37,016 nt of DNA from Microbacteriaceae bacterium PS02343 (GCA_029959365.1 JASCOA010000023.1:1-37016), one strand, 5' to 3'; counted from the stretch's first letter, positions 16,462 to 24,749 are shown. A program made the numbers and translations. Notes: generated by a model from the letters alone, not told the origin.

Positions 16462-17970
16462 TCAGTGGGTGATGACGGGGGCTGCGGTGAGCAGCACGGG
16501 CTCGAGGTCGGGCTCGAAGCTGTCGTCGAGCGGCCAGATCGGCCGCCCGGCGCGGCGGTAGTCGAGTCGGCCGTAGTCGAGATCGGTGCCGCCCGGGGTG
16601 ATGCCCATGAAGAAGCTGCCGGCGGCGAGCGCCTGGCCGGTGAAGAGGTAGCCGTTCTTGACGACGACCACGTCGTAGCCGCTCGGGTCGAACCAGGCGA
16701 GGCCCGGCATCGGGTAGCCGGCGAAGGCCGGGTCGGCGGTGGAGACGAAGTAGCGGCGGGCCCACTGCACCGAGACGGTGACGTGGCCGTCGCGCAGCAC
16801 GGCGGCGACCGGGCGGTCCTCGCCGTGGACGCCCTCGATGAAGCGCTCGACCGTCCAGCACCCGGCGACCGGGCCGGCGTAGCGGCGGTCGACGACGGCA
16901 CCGATCCGGCGCTCGAGCACGGCGCCGACGCCCGCGGCGAGCGCCGCGTCGAAGGTCGGCGCGTCGACGAGGCCGGCGAAGAGGAAGGACCTGCCGCTGG
17001 TGCGCACGTCGTCGCGCGCGAGGGTCTCGCCGAGCGCGACGGTGAGGTCGCCGGAGCCGCCCGCGGAGACGTTGTCGCCCGCATCGCTGAGGTAGACCGG
17101 GGTGGCGGCGCCTTCCAGCACGAAGTCGAGCGCCCGCTGCCATGGGCCGTGGTGCTCGGCGACGATCCGGAAGCCCTCGTGAGCGGCCCAGTAGGCCTCC
17201 GCCAGCTCGCGGGCGCAGGCCAGCACATCCGACTCGTCCCAGCCGGTGACGAGCACCGCGGCGGCGTTCCGCGGCTCGTCGGCCCAGGCGAAGCCGATCC
17301 ACATGTTGGCGTCGAGCACGCCCTCGTAGCGCTCGATGGCCGGGATCATCCGGCCGAAGACGCTGCGGCCAGGCTCGACTTCGGTACTCGTACGCTCCCC
17401 CGGCAGCAGCAGGGGCACGCGCACCCAGGCCTTGGTGGGGGCGACGCCGCGGCGGATCACCTCGACGAGGTTGCGCACGCTGCGCTCGCGGGTCTGCCAG
17501 CGATCGAGGTGCGGTGCCTGTCGGTGCGCGGCGGCCAGCTCGACCATGCCGGCGAGCTCGCGGGAGAGGTTGCCGTGCGGGTCCATCGACATCGACATCG
17601 GCACCCACTCGCCGACGACGGCGCGCACCGCGCCGACGAAGCGCTCCTCGGCGGCATCGCGCCCCTCGACGGCCATGGCGCCGTGCATGTGCAGGTAGAC
17701 GCCGTCCCACGGGCCCTCGGCGGCGAGCCAGTCGAGGATCTCCGCCTCGAGCACGTCGTAGGCCGCGGCGTCCACCGGGCCGCCGGCGTTGACCGTGGCG
17801 ACCAGGCCGGGCACGAACTCGACGTCGGCGGGGAGGTCGGCGAAGCGCTCGGCCCAGTCGTACATGGCGAGCACCTCCTCCCCGCGGGTGAGGCTGAAGC
17901 GCTCGAGCGGTGAGCGGTCCATCGTGAAGGTGGAGGTCTCCGTCGCGATGCCGACGATCGCGATGCGCAT
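16462..17970 (-). CDS. M81 family metallopeptidase (MlrC-like), paralog A
   Basis: 502 aa and the first M81 gene in transcription order. Its ATG (17970) overlaps the M24 gene's stop by 1 nt. Candidate metal residues: Glu11 (TETSTF), His96 (LHMHGAM), Asp130 and His132 (SMDPHGNLS), His154 and Asp156 (RQAPHLD). The first His of the RHAPH motif is Gln here, as it is Phe in paralog C; only the second His is shared by all five copies, so it is the likelier ligand. C-terminal signatures: SDAGDNVSAGGSGD (Ser for Thr), KNGYLFTGQ (Thr for Pro) and ITPGGTDLD. It is otherwise complete. Confidence 0.93.
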   Translation of the reverse strand: MRIAIVGIATETSTFTMDRSPLERFSLTRGEEVLAMYDWAERFADLPADVEFVPGLVATVNAGGPVDAAAYDVLEAEILDWLAAEGPWDGVYLHMHGAMAVEGRDAAEERFVGAVRAVVGEWVPMSMSMDPHGNLSRELAGMVELAAAHRQAPHLDRWQTRERSVRNLVEVIRRGVAPTKAWVRVPLLLPGERTSTEVEPGRSVFGRMIPAIERYEGVLDANMWIGFAWADEPRNAAAVLVTGWDESDVLACARELAEAYWAAHEGFRIVAEHHGPWQRALDFVLEGAATPVYLSDAGDNVSAGGSGDLTVALGETLARDDVRTSGRSFLFAGLVDAPTFDAALAAGVGAVLERRIGAVVDRRYAGPVAGCWTVERFIEGVHGEDRPVAAVLRDGHVTVSVQWARRYFVSTADPAFAGYPMPGLAWFDPSGYDVVVVKNGYLFTGQALAAGSFFMGITPGGTDLDYGRLDYRRAGRPIWPLDDSFEPDLEPVLLTAAPVITH

Positions 17971-19349
17971 CAGCGCGTCTTCCGCATGGCGAGGTTCGGG
18001 GCGAGCCAGAAGGGCGCCAGCCAGCCGATCGTGTTCGACAGCGGCAGCACCTCCTCGTGCAGCGTGATGCCGAAGACGTCCTGCAGCATGGCGCGGCGCG
18101 CCTGGATGCGCTGCCACGCCTCGGGGTAGCGCTCGGCGAAGGCGGCGCGCAGCTCGGCGTCGGCGAGCGCGATGCCGTCCTCGATCTGCGAGTTCTGGTA
18201 CTCCGCCGGGCCGGGGATGATGTCGAGCTGGATGGCGTTGCCCGACTGGAAGACGACCTCCGAGCCCTCCTTCACCGGCGACATCGGCCATTCGTCGAGG
18301 TGGATGAAGTGACCCGGGTTGAGGAAGACGTTGTAGAAGGCGTCGCCGATGCGGCTCGCGGTGACGTCGTAGAGCTCGCCGGCGGTGAGGCCGATGCGGA
18401 TCGTCTCGAGCCAGGCCGCGGCCGTGGCGTAGTAGGGCGCCACGATCCTCTCGACGTAGTCGCGCTCGGCCTCGGGCAGCTCCTCGGCGGAGGCCACGAG
18501 GTAGCCGGCGCGGGCGGTGTTGCTGCCCCAGTAGCCGAGGCCGGCGCACACGCGGTCGCCGCGCTCGATGACGCGGCTGCCGGGGCTGGCGACGCCGTAC
18601 TTCGTGTTGACCGGGCCCGAGAGCATCGTGGGGTGGTAGTTGAAGGGCATCATGACCGGTGCCATGAGCGCCGAGGCCTCGAGCTCGGTGAGGCCCGGGC
18701 GGATGCCGTGCTGCAGACGGCGCACCGCCTGCGATCCGTGCGAGGCGGCGAACTCGAAGACGGCGATCTGGTCGACGTCGTTGACGATGCGCAGGCCGAC
18801 CTGCGGGTCGACCATCAGGTCGCCCGCGTTCTCGACGGAGTCGGCGACCTCGGCGAGGGAGGCGACGATGAAGTGCGGCACGTCCATCCATCCCTCGGTG
18901 CCCGCGCCCGAGAAGACCTTCCAGCCGACGACGCCCACGCGGCCCGCGACGCCGGCGGCGCGCAGCTGCTCGACGAGGCCGAGGTCGTCGGGGTCGGGCT
19001 GACCGTTGAGGCTGAACTTCGACTGGCGGATCACGTCGATCGGGTACGGCGTGCCCGACGCGTAGGCGACCGACTCGTTGCCGACCAGGATCGTGGGGAT
19101 GCGGCCCGGAGCGACGATCATGAGCGACTCCTCGTACCGGGGGTCGAAGCCGGTGAGGAACTGGGTGTTGGCGAAGTGCTCGCGGTCGCCGTAGACGGCG
19201 ACAGCGTCGTAGCCGCGGTCGGTGGCGGCTGCGAGCAGCGCCTCGACGCGGGCCGCGTAGGTCGCGGCGGGGATGCTCGGCTTCTCGCGCGGAAGCTCGA
19301 ACTCCGGCAGGTCGATCTCGGCGAGCTCGACGCCCCAGGTGCTGCTCAT
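17970..19349 (-). CDS. M24-fold aminopeptidase/creatinase-like protein with atypical active site
   Basis: 459 aa with a creatinase-type N-terminal domain (about 1-190, with VAVYGDREHFANTQFLTGFD) and a pita-bread catalytic domain after it. Start at 19349 chosen for GGAG 7 nt upstream; the frame extends 20 residues further without support. In true M24 metallopeptidases the metal is held by two Asp, one His and two Glu. Here the first Asp region reads CAGLGYWGSNTARAG (no Asp), and His347 survives in NPGHFIHLDEW. The usual TIEPG is LDIIPG, and the final Glu region is QIEDGIAL. So the bimetal site is probably missing, and the enzyme may be metal-free as in creatinase, or act on C-N bonds other than Xaa-Pro. 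It sits between the substrate-binding protein and the M81 genes and overlaps paralog A by 1 nt. Confidence 0.88.
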   Translation of the reverse strand: MSSTWGVELAEIDLPEFELPREKPSIPAATYAARVEALLAAATDRGYDAVAVYGDREHFANTQFLTGFDPRYEESLMIVAPGRIPTILVGNESVAYASGTPYPIDVIRQSKFSLNGQPDPDDLGLVEQLRAAGVAGRVGVVGWKVFSGAGTEGWMDVPHFIVASLAEVADSVENAGDLMVDPQVGLRIVNDVDQIAVFEFAASHGSQAVRRLQHGIRPGLTELEASALMAPVMMPFNYHPTMLSGPVNTKYGVASPGSRVIERGDRVCAGLGYWGSNTARAGYLVASAEELPEAERDYVERIVAPYYATAAAWLETIRIGLTAGELYDVTASRIGDAFYNVFLNPGHFIHLDEWPMSPVKEGSEVVFQSGNAIQLDIIPGPAEYQNSQIEDGIALADAELRAAFAERYPEAWQRIQARRAMLQDVFGITLHEEVLPLSNTIGWLAPFWLAPNLAMRKTR

Positions 19350-19379
19350 GACTACTCCAATGCGTGATTCGTGGGTACG

Positions 19380-19410
19380 GGTGGCGGGCGGGGGTCGCCC
19401 GCCCGCCACC
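19380..19410 (-). terminator. Strong hairpin between lipoprotein and M24 genes
   Basis: 13-bp perfect stem (19380-19392 with 19398-19410), 5-nt loop, no T tract on the minus strand. It lies 3' of the substrate-binding-protein gene inside the operon. Such hairpins often lower expression of downstream genes or stabilise the binding-protein mRNA; partial termination is the inference. Confidence 0.6.
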
Positions 19411-19436
19411 GCGCGGTGCTGCGGGTGGTGCGGCGG

Positions 19437-21017
19437 CTACTCGGCCGGCGCGATCTCCCAGGCGATGTCGGGCGTGGCGCTGTTGGTGTCGGCGCGCACG
19501 TTGGTGATCGTCTCCGGGTCGTAGATGAACACCTGGGCGCTGTTCACGACGCCGCCCTGCCAGGCGAGGTCGCTGTAGGCGCGGGTGAACGCGTCGGCGT
19601 AGAACTCCTGCGCGTCGGCCGGGTCGGCGGCCTGCGAGGCCGCGTCGAGCAGCTCGTTCAGCTCGGCGTCCTCGGTGACCCAGGGGTTGTACTGGTTCGC
19701 GCCGCCGTCGAAGAAGCTGCGGGCGACGATCGTGGGCGGCAGCTGGCCGTAGCCGTAGTACGCGATCGGGTAGCCCTTGGCGGTGATCTCGCTGACGGCC
19801 TGACCCGCATCCGTGAAGTTGACGAGGTTGGCGGTGACGCCGATCTCGGCCCAGTTCGCGGCGACGGCCTGCACGGTCACGTCGGAGAGCACGCTGGTCA
19901 CGTAGGCGACGTCGATGCTGAAGCCGTCGGCGTAGCCGGCCTCCTCGAGCAGCTCGCGCGCCTTCTCGGGGTCGTAGGCGAAGGCGTCCTGCGTCTCCTC
20001 GTCGAAGCCGATGGTGCCCTCGAGCGCGAGCGCGCCGCCGGGGGTGCCCCACTCGCCGTAGACGGCCTGGGCGATCGAGTCGCGGTCGATCGCGTAGTTG
20101 AGCGCCTGGCGCACCCGAACGTCGGCGAGCTCCGGGGCGAGCTCGCCGTTCCGGTCGATGTAGTTCATGCCGATGAGGCCGAACGGGATCGCCTCGACCT
20201 CGAGGCCTGCGGAGATGGCGCTCTCACCGGTCGCGGTGTCGCCGCGGAACAGGTCGGCCTGGCCGCTCTGCACCGCCTGCAGGGCCGCGGCGGTGTTCGC
20301 CACGATGTCGATCTCGATGCGGTCCCACTGGATCTTGTCCTGGTCCCAGTAGTGCTCGTTGGGCTCGTAGACGTAGCTGCTGTCGGCCACGGTCGACTCC
20401 GAGTCGAGCACGTAGGGGCCGGCGCCGTGGGTGCCGTTGAGCAGCACGCCCGGCTCGTCGAGCGCGGTCGGGTTGACGACCGAGCCGAGCAGCACGCGCT
20501 GGGTGAGCAGGCTCGGCAGCGAGGGGTTCGACTCGGCCGAGGTGATCACGACGGTGCCGTCCGCGGTGGCCTCGGCGGTGGTGCCCTCGCCCAGCCATGC
20601 GGCGCCGTTCACGCCGGTGGAGATCGCGTAGCTCAGCGACGCGGCGACGCCCTCGGCGGTCATCTCGGTGCCGTCGGAGAAGAGCACGTCCTCGCGCAGG
20701 GTCAGCTCGAGCTGCTTGGCCTCGTCGTCGATGTACTCCCACGAGGACGCGAGGTCGGGCACGAGCTCGCCGGCGCCGTCGACGCGGATCAGCGGGTCGT
20801 ACGCCAGCTCGATGAACCAGATGTTCACGGGGTCGACGTTCTGCAGGTAGGGGTCGAGGCTGACCGGCGGGGCGACGCTCACGATCGTGAGCACCTTCTC
20901 CTCGTCCGTGCCGGAGGCGCCGCCGGAGCAGGCGGTGAGGGCGAGGGCCGCCGACGCCGTGAGGGCGCCGAGGGCGAGGGCCCGGTTGCGGCGACGCCGC
21001 GCGTGGTGTGCGAACAC
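19437..21017 (-). CDS. Peptide-type ABC transporter substrate-binding lipoprotein (SBP family 5)
   Basis: 526 aa. Signal peptide with Arg-rich n-region, hydrophobic core and lipobox LTAC, predicted lipidated at Cys30, so it is tethered to the outside of the membrane. Family 5 signatures: VSLDPYLQNVDPVN, LASSWEYIDDEAKQLELTLREDVLFSDG (key part LREDVLFSDGTEMTA), DVRVRQALNYAIDRDSIAQ and YDPEKARELLEEAGY. Family 5 members bind di- and oligopeptides, nickel complexes or similar ligands and deliver them to DppBC-type permeases; the exact ligand cannot be read from sequence. GTG start at 21017 with AGGAG 7 nt upstream. A 90-nt gap before it and a hairpin after it are consistent with its being made in excess over the membrane parts. 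Confidence 0.93.
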   Translation of the reverse strand: MFAHHARRRRNRALALGALTASAALALTACSGGASGTDEEKVLTIVSVAPPVSLDPYLQNVDPVNIWFIELAYDPLIRVDGAGELVPDLASSWEYIDDEAKQLELTLREDVLFSDGTEMTAEGVAASLSYAISTGVNGAAWLGEGTTAEATADGTVVITSAESNPSLPSLLTQRVLLGSVVNPTALDEPGVLLNGTHGAGPYVLDSESTVADSSYVYEPNEHYWDQDKIQWDRIEIDIVANTAAALQAVQSGQADLFRGDTATGESAISAGLEVEAIPFGLIGMNYIDRNGELAPELADVRVRQALNYAIDRDSIAQAVYGEWGTPGGALALEGTIGFDEETQDAFAYDPEKARELLEEAGYADGFSIDVAYVTSVLSDVTVQAVAANWAEIGVTANLVNFTDAGQAVSEITAKGYPIAYYGYGQLPPTIVARSFFDGGANQYNPWVTEDAELNELLDAASQAADPADAQEFYADAFTRAYSDLAWQGGVVNSAQVFIYDPETITNVRADTNSATPDIAWEIAPAE

Positions 21018-21107
21018 GTGGACTCCTGATTCAAGGGGGTGGGGTGGTGCGCAGTGGACGACGACGCCGGGCGGCGCGTCGGTGGTGCAGCGGAGCGGAC
21101 GCCGTGG

Positions 21108-21941
21108 TCAGGCGGCCGGCGCCCCGGCCGCGAGGGCGTCCCACGCCTTGCGGCGCTCGCGTTGGATGGCCGGGTCCGGGTAGGGCTCGGCCGCCAGCAG
21201 ACGGCGGGTGTACGCCTCGCGGGGCTTCGTGTAGACCTCCTCCGCGTCGCCCTGCTCGACGATCGCGCCGGCGCTCATGACGGCGATGCGCTCGGAGAGC
21301 AGGCGGACGATGGAGAGGTCGTGCGCGATGAACAGGTAGGAGACGCCGGTCTCGGCCTGGATCGAGCGGAACAGGTTGACGATCTGGGCCTGCACCGACA
21401 GGTCGAGCGCCGACACGGGCTCGTCGCAGACGACCAGCTTCGGGTTCGACATGAGCGCGCGGGCGATCGCGATGCGCTGGCGCTGGCCGCCGGAGAAGCT
21501 GCCCGGCATGCGGTCCATGGCCTGCTCGCCGAGGCCGACCTTGACGAGCAGCTCCTTCGCCCGGTCGATCGACTGCGCGCGGGTGAGGCGCTTGTTGGCG
21601 ATCATCGGCTCGATGAGGATGTCGCCGACCTTCTTCGCCTCGTTGAGCGAGGAGCGCGGGTCCTGGAAGACCACCTGCAGGTCGGCGCTGATCGCGCGGC
21701 GGCCGCTGCGGCGCAGGCGGGTGATGTCCTGGCCGTCGAAGCGGATGCGCCCGGCGGTCGGGGCGGCCAGCCCCAGGATGGCCCGCCCCACCGTCGACTT
21801 GCCGGAGCCGGACTCGCCGACCACGCCGAGGGTCTCGCCCCGGCCGATCTCGAGGTCGATGCCCCGGACGGCGGTGAACGCCTTGCGCCCGGTGCCGTAG
21901 GTGACCTCGAGGCCTTCGATGCTGAGCAGCGGCTCGCTCAC
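21108..21941 (-). CDS. Oligopeptide-type ABC transporter ATP-binding protein (DppF/OppF-like)
   Basis: 277 aa. Walker A at about residues 42-50 (GESGSGKST), Q-loop FQDPRSSLNE, signature FSGGQRQRIAIARAL, Walker B LVVCDEPVSALD and H-loop AHDLS. The QDPRSSLNE and CDEPVSALD forms are typical of the second ATPase (DppF/OppF) of peptide importers. The C-terminal oligopeptide-specific extension is present but short. It would pair with the ATPase half of the fused protein encoded just upstream. GTG start at 21941 overlaps the stop of that gene by 4 nt. Confidence 0.93.
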   Translation of the reverse strand: MSEPLLSIEGLEVTYGTGRKAFTAVRGIDLEIGRGETLGVVGESGSGKSTVGRAILGLAAPTAGRIRFDGQDITRLRRSGRRAISADLQVVFQDPRSSLNEAKKVGDILIEPMIANKRLTRAQSIDRAKELLVKVGLGEQAMDRMPGSFSGGQRQRIAIARALMSNPKLVVCDEPVSALDLSVQAQIVNLFRSIQAETGVSYLFIAHDLSIVRLLSERIAVMSAGAIVEQGDAEEVYTKPREAYTRRLLAAEPYPDPAIQRERRKAWDALAAGAPAA

Positions 21942-23743
21942 GATGCGGCTCCCGTTCCCGCGCCGGCGAGGGCGGCGCGCTCCATGCTGGGCGTGGTGAA
22001 GGTGCCGGTGATCACCGGCAGGTCCTGCCCCGGCTGCGCGCCGTGGGGGTTCGACGTGAGCAGCGCCTGCGTGTAGGGGTGCTGCGGCTCGGCGAAGATG
22101 CGCTCGGCCGTGGCCTGCTCGACGATCTCGCCCTTGTACATGACGACCACGCGGTCGCAGACGTCGGCGATCACGCCCCAGTCGTGCGTGATGATGAGCA
22201 CCGACATGCCGGTCTGCTCGCGCAGCCGCATGAGCAGCCCGAGGATGCCGGCCTGCACGGTCACGTCCAGGGCGGTGGTCGGCTCGTCCGCGACGAGCAG
22301 CTCGGGGCGGCCGGCGAGGGCGAAGGCGATCGAGACGCGCTGCGCCATGCCGCCGGAGAGCTCGTGCAGGTACTTGCGGGCCGATCCGGCAGGGTCGCGC
22401 AGCTCGACGAGGGTGAGCAGCTCGATGACGCGCTGCTGCGCGGCCTCGCCGGTGAGCCCGTCGTTGAGCTCGATCGCCTCGCGCAGCTGGTCGCCGACGC
22501 GGTGGCTCGGGCCGAGGGCGACCATGGGCTCCTGGGCGATGTAGGCGATGCGCTTGCCGCGGTACTGCGCGAGCACCGCATCCGACTGCCCGACGAGGTC
22601 CGCGCCGTCGAAGACGACCGAGCCGCCGGTGACGGCGACGCCCTCGCCGATGACCCCGAGCACGCCGAAAGCGACGGTGGTCTTGCCGGAGCCGGACTCG
22701 CCGACCAGGCCGAGGGTCTCGCCGCGGCCGATCTCGAAGGAGACGTCCTTGACGATGGGCACGATGCCGCCGGCGGAGTGGTAGCCGACCGAGAGGTCGC
22801 GCACGGCGAGCAGCGGGCCGGTGCCGGCCTCGGCGACGCGGGGGGCCTCGGTGCGACGACCGGAGGGGGTGAGCTTCGAGGTCGACCAGCCGGCGGAGAC
22901 GGAGTCGCGCAGCGAGTCGCCGATCACGCCGAGCGAGAGCGCGGTGAGGGCGATGACCGCGCCCGGGGGCACGAGCAGCCAGGGCACGCTCGTGATGACC
23001 GTGGAGGCCTCGGAGATCATGTTGCCCCAGCTGGGGTTCGGCGGCACGGTGCCGAAGCCGAGGTAGCTCAGCGAGCTCTCGACGATGAGCGCGGTGGCGC
23101 CGAAGACCGCGCCCTGCACGATGATGAGGCCGCGCGAGCGGGGCAGCACGTGGCGGAAGACGATGTAGAGCGGCGAGAGGCCGGAGACGCGGGCCGCGTC
23201 GACGAAGAGCTCGTTGCGCACCGCGATGGCGCTCGACCGCACGAGCAGCGTCATGATCGGCGACGAGAGCACCCCGAAGACGAGCATGGCCAGCCAGGTG
23301 TTGCCGCGGAAGACCGAGAGCACCACGAAGAGCACCATGATGACCGGCAGCGCGATGACGATGCTGGTGAGCGCGACCACGGCGCGGTCGGTCCACCCGC
23401 CGGAGTAGCCGGCGATGAGCCCGAGCACGAGGCCGATGCCGGTGTACGCGACGACCGCCACGGCGACGCTCGAGAGCGTGGGCCCGGCGCCGTGCATGAG
23501 GCGGGAGAGCACATCGCGGCCGAGCACGTCGGTGCCGAGCAGGTGCTCGGGGGTCGGCGTCTGCATCGCCTGCAGGATCTCCTGCTTCAGCGGATCGAAC
23601 GGGGCGACGACGTCGGCGAGCAGGGCGCCGCCGACGGCGATGACCAGCCAGGTCAGCGCCAGGATGACGGGGACGGACGGACGGCGCAGCTTGCCGGGCG
23701 CCTTGGCGGCCGCGGAGGTGCTGCTGATGACTGCGGTGCTCAT
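21938..23743 (-). CDS. Fused peptide ABC transporter permease-ATPase (DppC-DppD-like)
   Basis: 601 aa. Residues about 25-290 form a DppC-type permease: TM1 VILALTWLVIAVGGALLADV, the FDPLKQ and HLLGTDVLGRDVLSRLMHGA motifs, then five more helices with the EAA-type coupling loop FVDAARVSGLSPLYIVFRH. After a linker of about 25 residues, residues 315-601 form an ATPase: Walker A near 348-356 (GESGSGKTT), Q-loop IAQEPMVALGP, signature LSGGMAQRVS near 462, Walker B LLVADEPTTALD, H-loop THDW, and the peptide-importer C-terminus (AEPQHPYTQALL). Normally these are two genes; such C-D fusions occur in actinobacterial peptide systems. Overlaps 4 nt with both neighbours. Confidence 0.93.
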   Translation of the reverse strand: MSTAVISSTSAAAKAPGKLRRPSVPVILALTWLVIAVGGALLADVVAPFDPLKQEILQAMQTPTPEHLLGTDVLGRDVLSRLMHGAGPTLSSVAVAVVAYTGIGLVLGLIAGYSGGWTDRAVVALTSIVIALPVIMVLFVVLSVFRGNTWLAMLVFGVLSSPIMTLLVRSSAIAVRNELFVDAARVSGLSPLYIVFRHVLPRSRGLIIVQGAVFGATALIVESSLSYLGFGTVPPNPSWGNMISEASTVITSVPWLLVPPGAVIALTALSLGVIGDSLRDSVSAGWSTSKLTPSGRRTEAPRVAEAGTGPLLAVRDLSVGYHSAGGIVPIVKDVSFEIGRGETLGLVGESGSGKTTVAFGVLGVIGEGVAVTGGSVVFDGADLVGQSDAVLAQYRGKRIAYIAQEPMVALGPSHRVGDQLREAIELNDGLTGEAAQQRVIELLTLVELRDPAGSARKYLHELSGGMAQRVSIAFALAGRPELLVADEPTTALDVTVQAGILGLLMRLREQTGMSVLIITHDWGVIADVCDRVVVMYKGEIVEQATAERIFAEPQHPYTQALLTSNPHGAQPGQDLPVITGTFTTPSMERAALAGAGTGAAS

Positions 23744-24684
23744 GCGTTGGCCCTCACCTTCGGGTTGAGCAGGGTGTAGACGATGTCGGTCAGCAGGTTC
23801 ACGAGCAGGATCACGGCGGTGAAGAGCAGCACCGCGCCCTGGATGTTCGCGAGGTCGTGGTTGGTCGTGCCGCGCGCGACCATCGAGCCGAGGCCGGGGA
23901 TCGCGAAGACGGACTCGAGCGTGACCGTGCCGCCGATGTGGTTGACGAAGGTGGCGCTGATCGTCGCGAGCACGGGGATCGCCGCGTAGCGGAGGCCGTA
24001 CTTGAGGATGAGGCGGCGGCGGGGGAAGCCGTTGGCCTGCAGGAAGCGCATGAAGTCGCGGCTGAGCGCCTCGGCCATCGACTCGCGGGTCTGCTTGGCG
24101 ATGAGCGCGACGCCCGCGAAGGACATGGCGGTCACCGGCAGCACCATCCGCGAGAGGAACTCGCCGAAGTCGTCCTCCGGCGCCGTGTAGCCGACGGCGG
24201 GCAGCCAGCCGAGGGTGCCGGCGAAGAGCACGATGAGCAGCAGCGCCACCCAGAAGTTCGGCAGCGAGATGCCGAGCATGCCGATGCCGTCGAGCACCCG
24301 CGCGGCCCAGCCGCCCTTGACCGCGGCGACGACGCCGAAGGTGACGCCGATGATCGCCGAGACCAGCGCGGCGAAGGTGGCGAGCCAGAACGTGGGCCAG
24401 AAGCGCTGCTCGAGCAGGCGCGAGACGGGCTCGCCGCTGAAGAGCGAGGTGCCGAAGTCGCCGCGGAAGATGCCCGCGAGCCAGTCGAGGTACTGCTCCA
24501 GCACGGGGCGGTCGAGCCCCAGCTCCGCGTTCAACTGCGCGACCCGCTCGGGTGTGGCGTCGGGCCCGAGGATCTGCGTGGCCGCGTCGCCCGGCACGAG
24601 CGAGGCGAGCAGGAACGTCAGGATCGTCATGATGAACAGGACGGGGATGGAGACTGCGATGCGGGTCGCGATGAGTCTGATCAA
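23740..24684 (-). CDS. Peptide ABC transporter permease (DppB-like)
   Basis: 314 aa, six transmembrane helices and a large loop after TM1 (PGDAATQILGPDATPERVAQ), the DppB/OppB arrangement. The EAA coupling loop is ALSRDFMRFLQANGFPRRRL, which contacts the ATPases. It forms the membrane channel with the permease half of the next gene. The start is TTG at 24684, supported by GGAG 8 nt upstream and by the expected N-terminus (IRLIATRIAVSIPVLFI); no ATG or GTG gives a better fit. As the first gene of the 12-gene unit it sits right behind the promoter and operator. Confidence 0.93.
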   Translation of the reverse strand: MIRLIATRIAVSIPVLFIMTILTFLLASLVPGDAATQILGPDATPERVAQLNAELGLDRPVLEQYLDWLAGIFRGDFGTSLFSGEPVSRLLEQRFWPTFWLATFAALVSAIIGVTFGVVAAVKGGWAARVLDGIGMLGISLPNFWVALLLIVLFAGTLGWLPAVGYTAPEDDFGEFLSRMVLPVTAMSFAGVALIAKQTRESMAEALSRDFMRFLQANGFPRRRLILKYGLRYAAIPVLATISATFVNHIGGTVTLESVFAIPGLGSMVARGTTNHDLANIQGAVLLFTAVILLVNLLTDIVYTLLNPKVRANA

Positions 24685-24735
24685 GGGCGTTGCTCCGTGC
24701 TCGGGGAGTTCCTCGCGCCCGGTGGGGTTACCGTT

Positions 24736-24749
24736 GCGCTACGTTGCGC
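24736..24749. promoter_or_regulatory. LacI-type operator O1 at the operon promoter
   Basis: GCGCTACGTTGCGC: a 14-bp palindrome with the central CpG usual for LacI-family sites and one mismatched position. Consensus with the site at 26065-26078 is GCGCAACGTTGCGC. It covers the expected transcription start of the 12-gene unit, so binding would block initiation. Confidence 0.75.

Larger units (their letters stand above)
7971..24684 (-). other. Predicted 12-gene transcription unit (peptide uptake and M81 hydrolase array)
   Basis: All 12 genes run on the minus strand. Junctions from the 5' end: permease/fused permease-ATPase overlap 4 nt; fused/ATPase overlap 4; ATPase-to-lipoprotein 90-nt gap; lipoprotein-to-M24 87-nt gap with a strong hairpin; M24/M81-A overlap 1; A-to-B 12-nt gap; B/C overlap 8; C-to-D 13-nt gap; D/E overlap 1; E/MFS overlap 4; MFS/MFS overlap 4. 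No internal gap is large enough for much regulation except the two flanking the lipoprotein gene. A LacI-type operator sits at the only clear promoter (24736-24781). Confidence 0.8.

Noticed and set aside
13393-17913. A 1506-codon open frame on the plus strand opposite M81 genes A-D
   Set aside because: It is the low-stop antisense frame of four genuine M81 genes in very GC-rich DNA; its translation is Gly/Arg/His-rich without domains, and the opposite strand carries conserved motifs.
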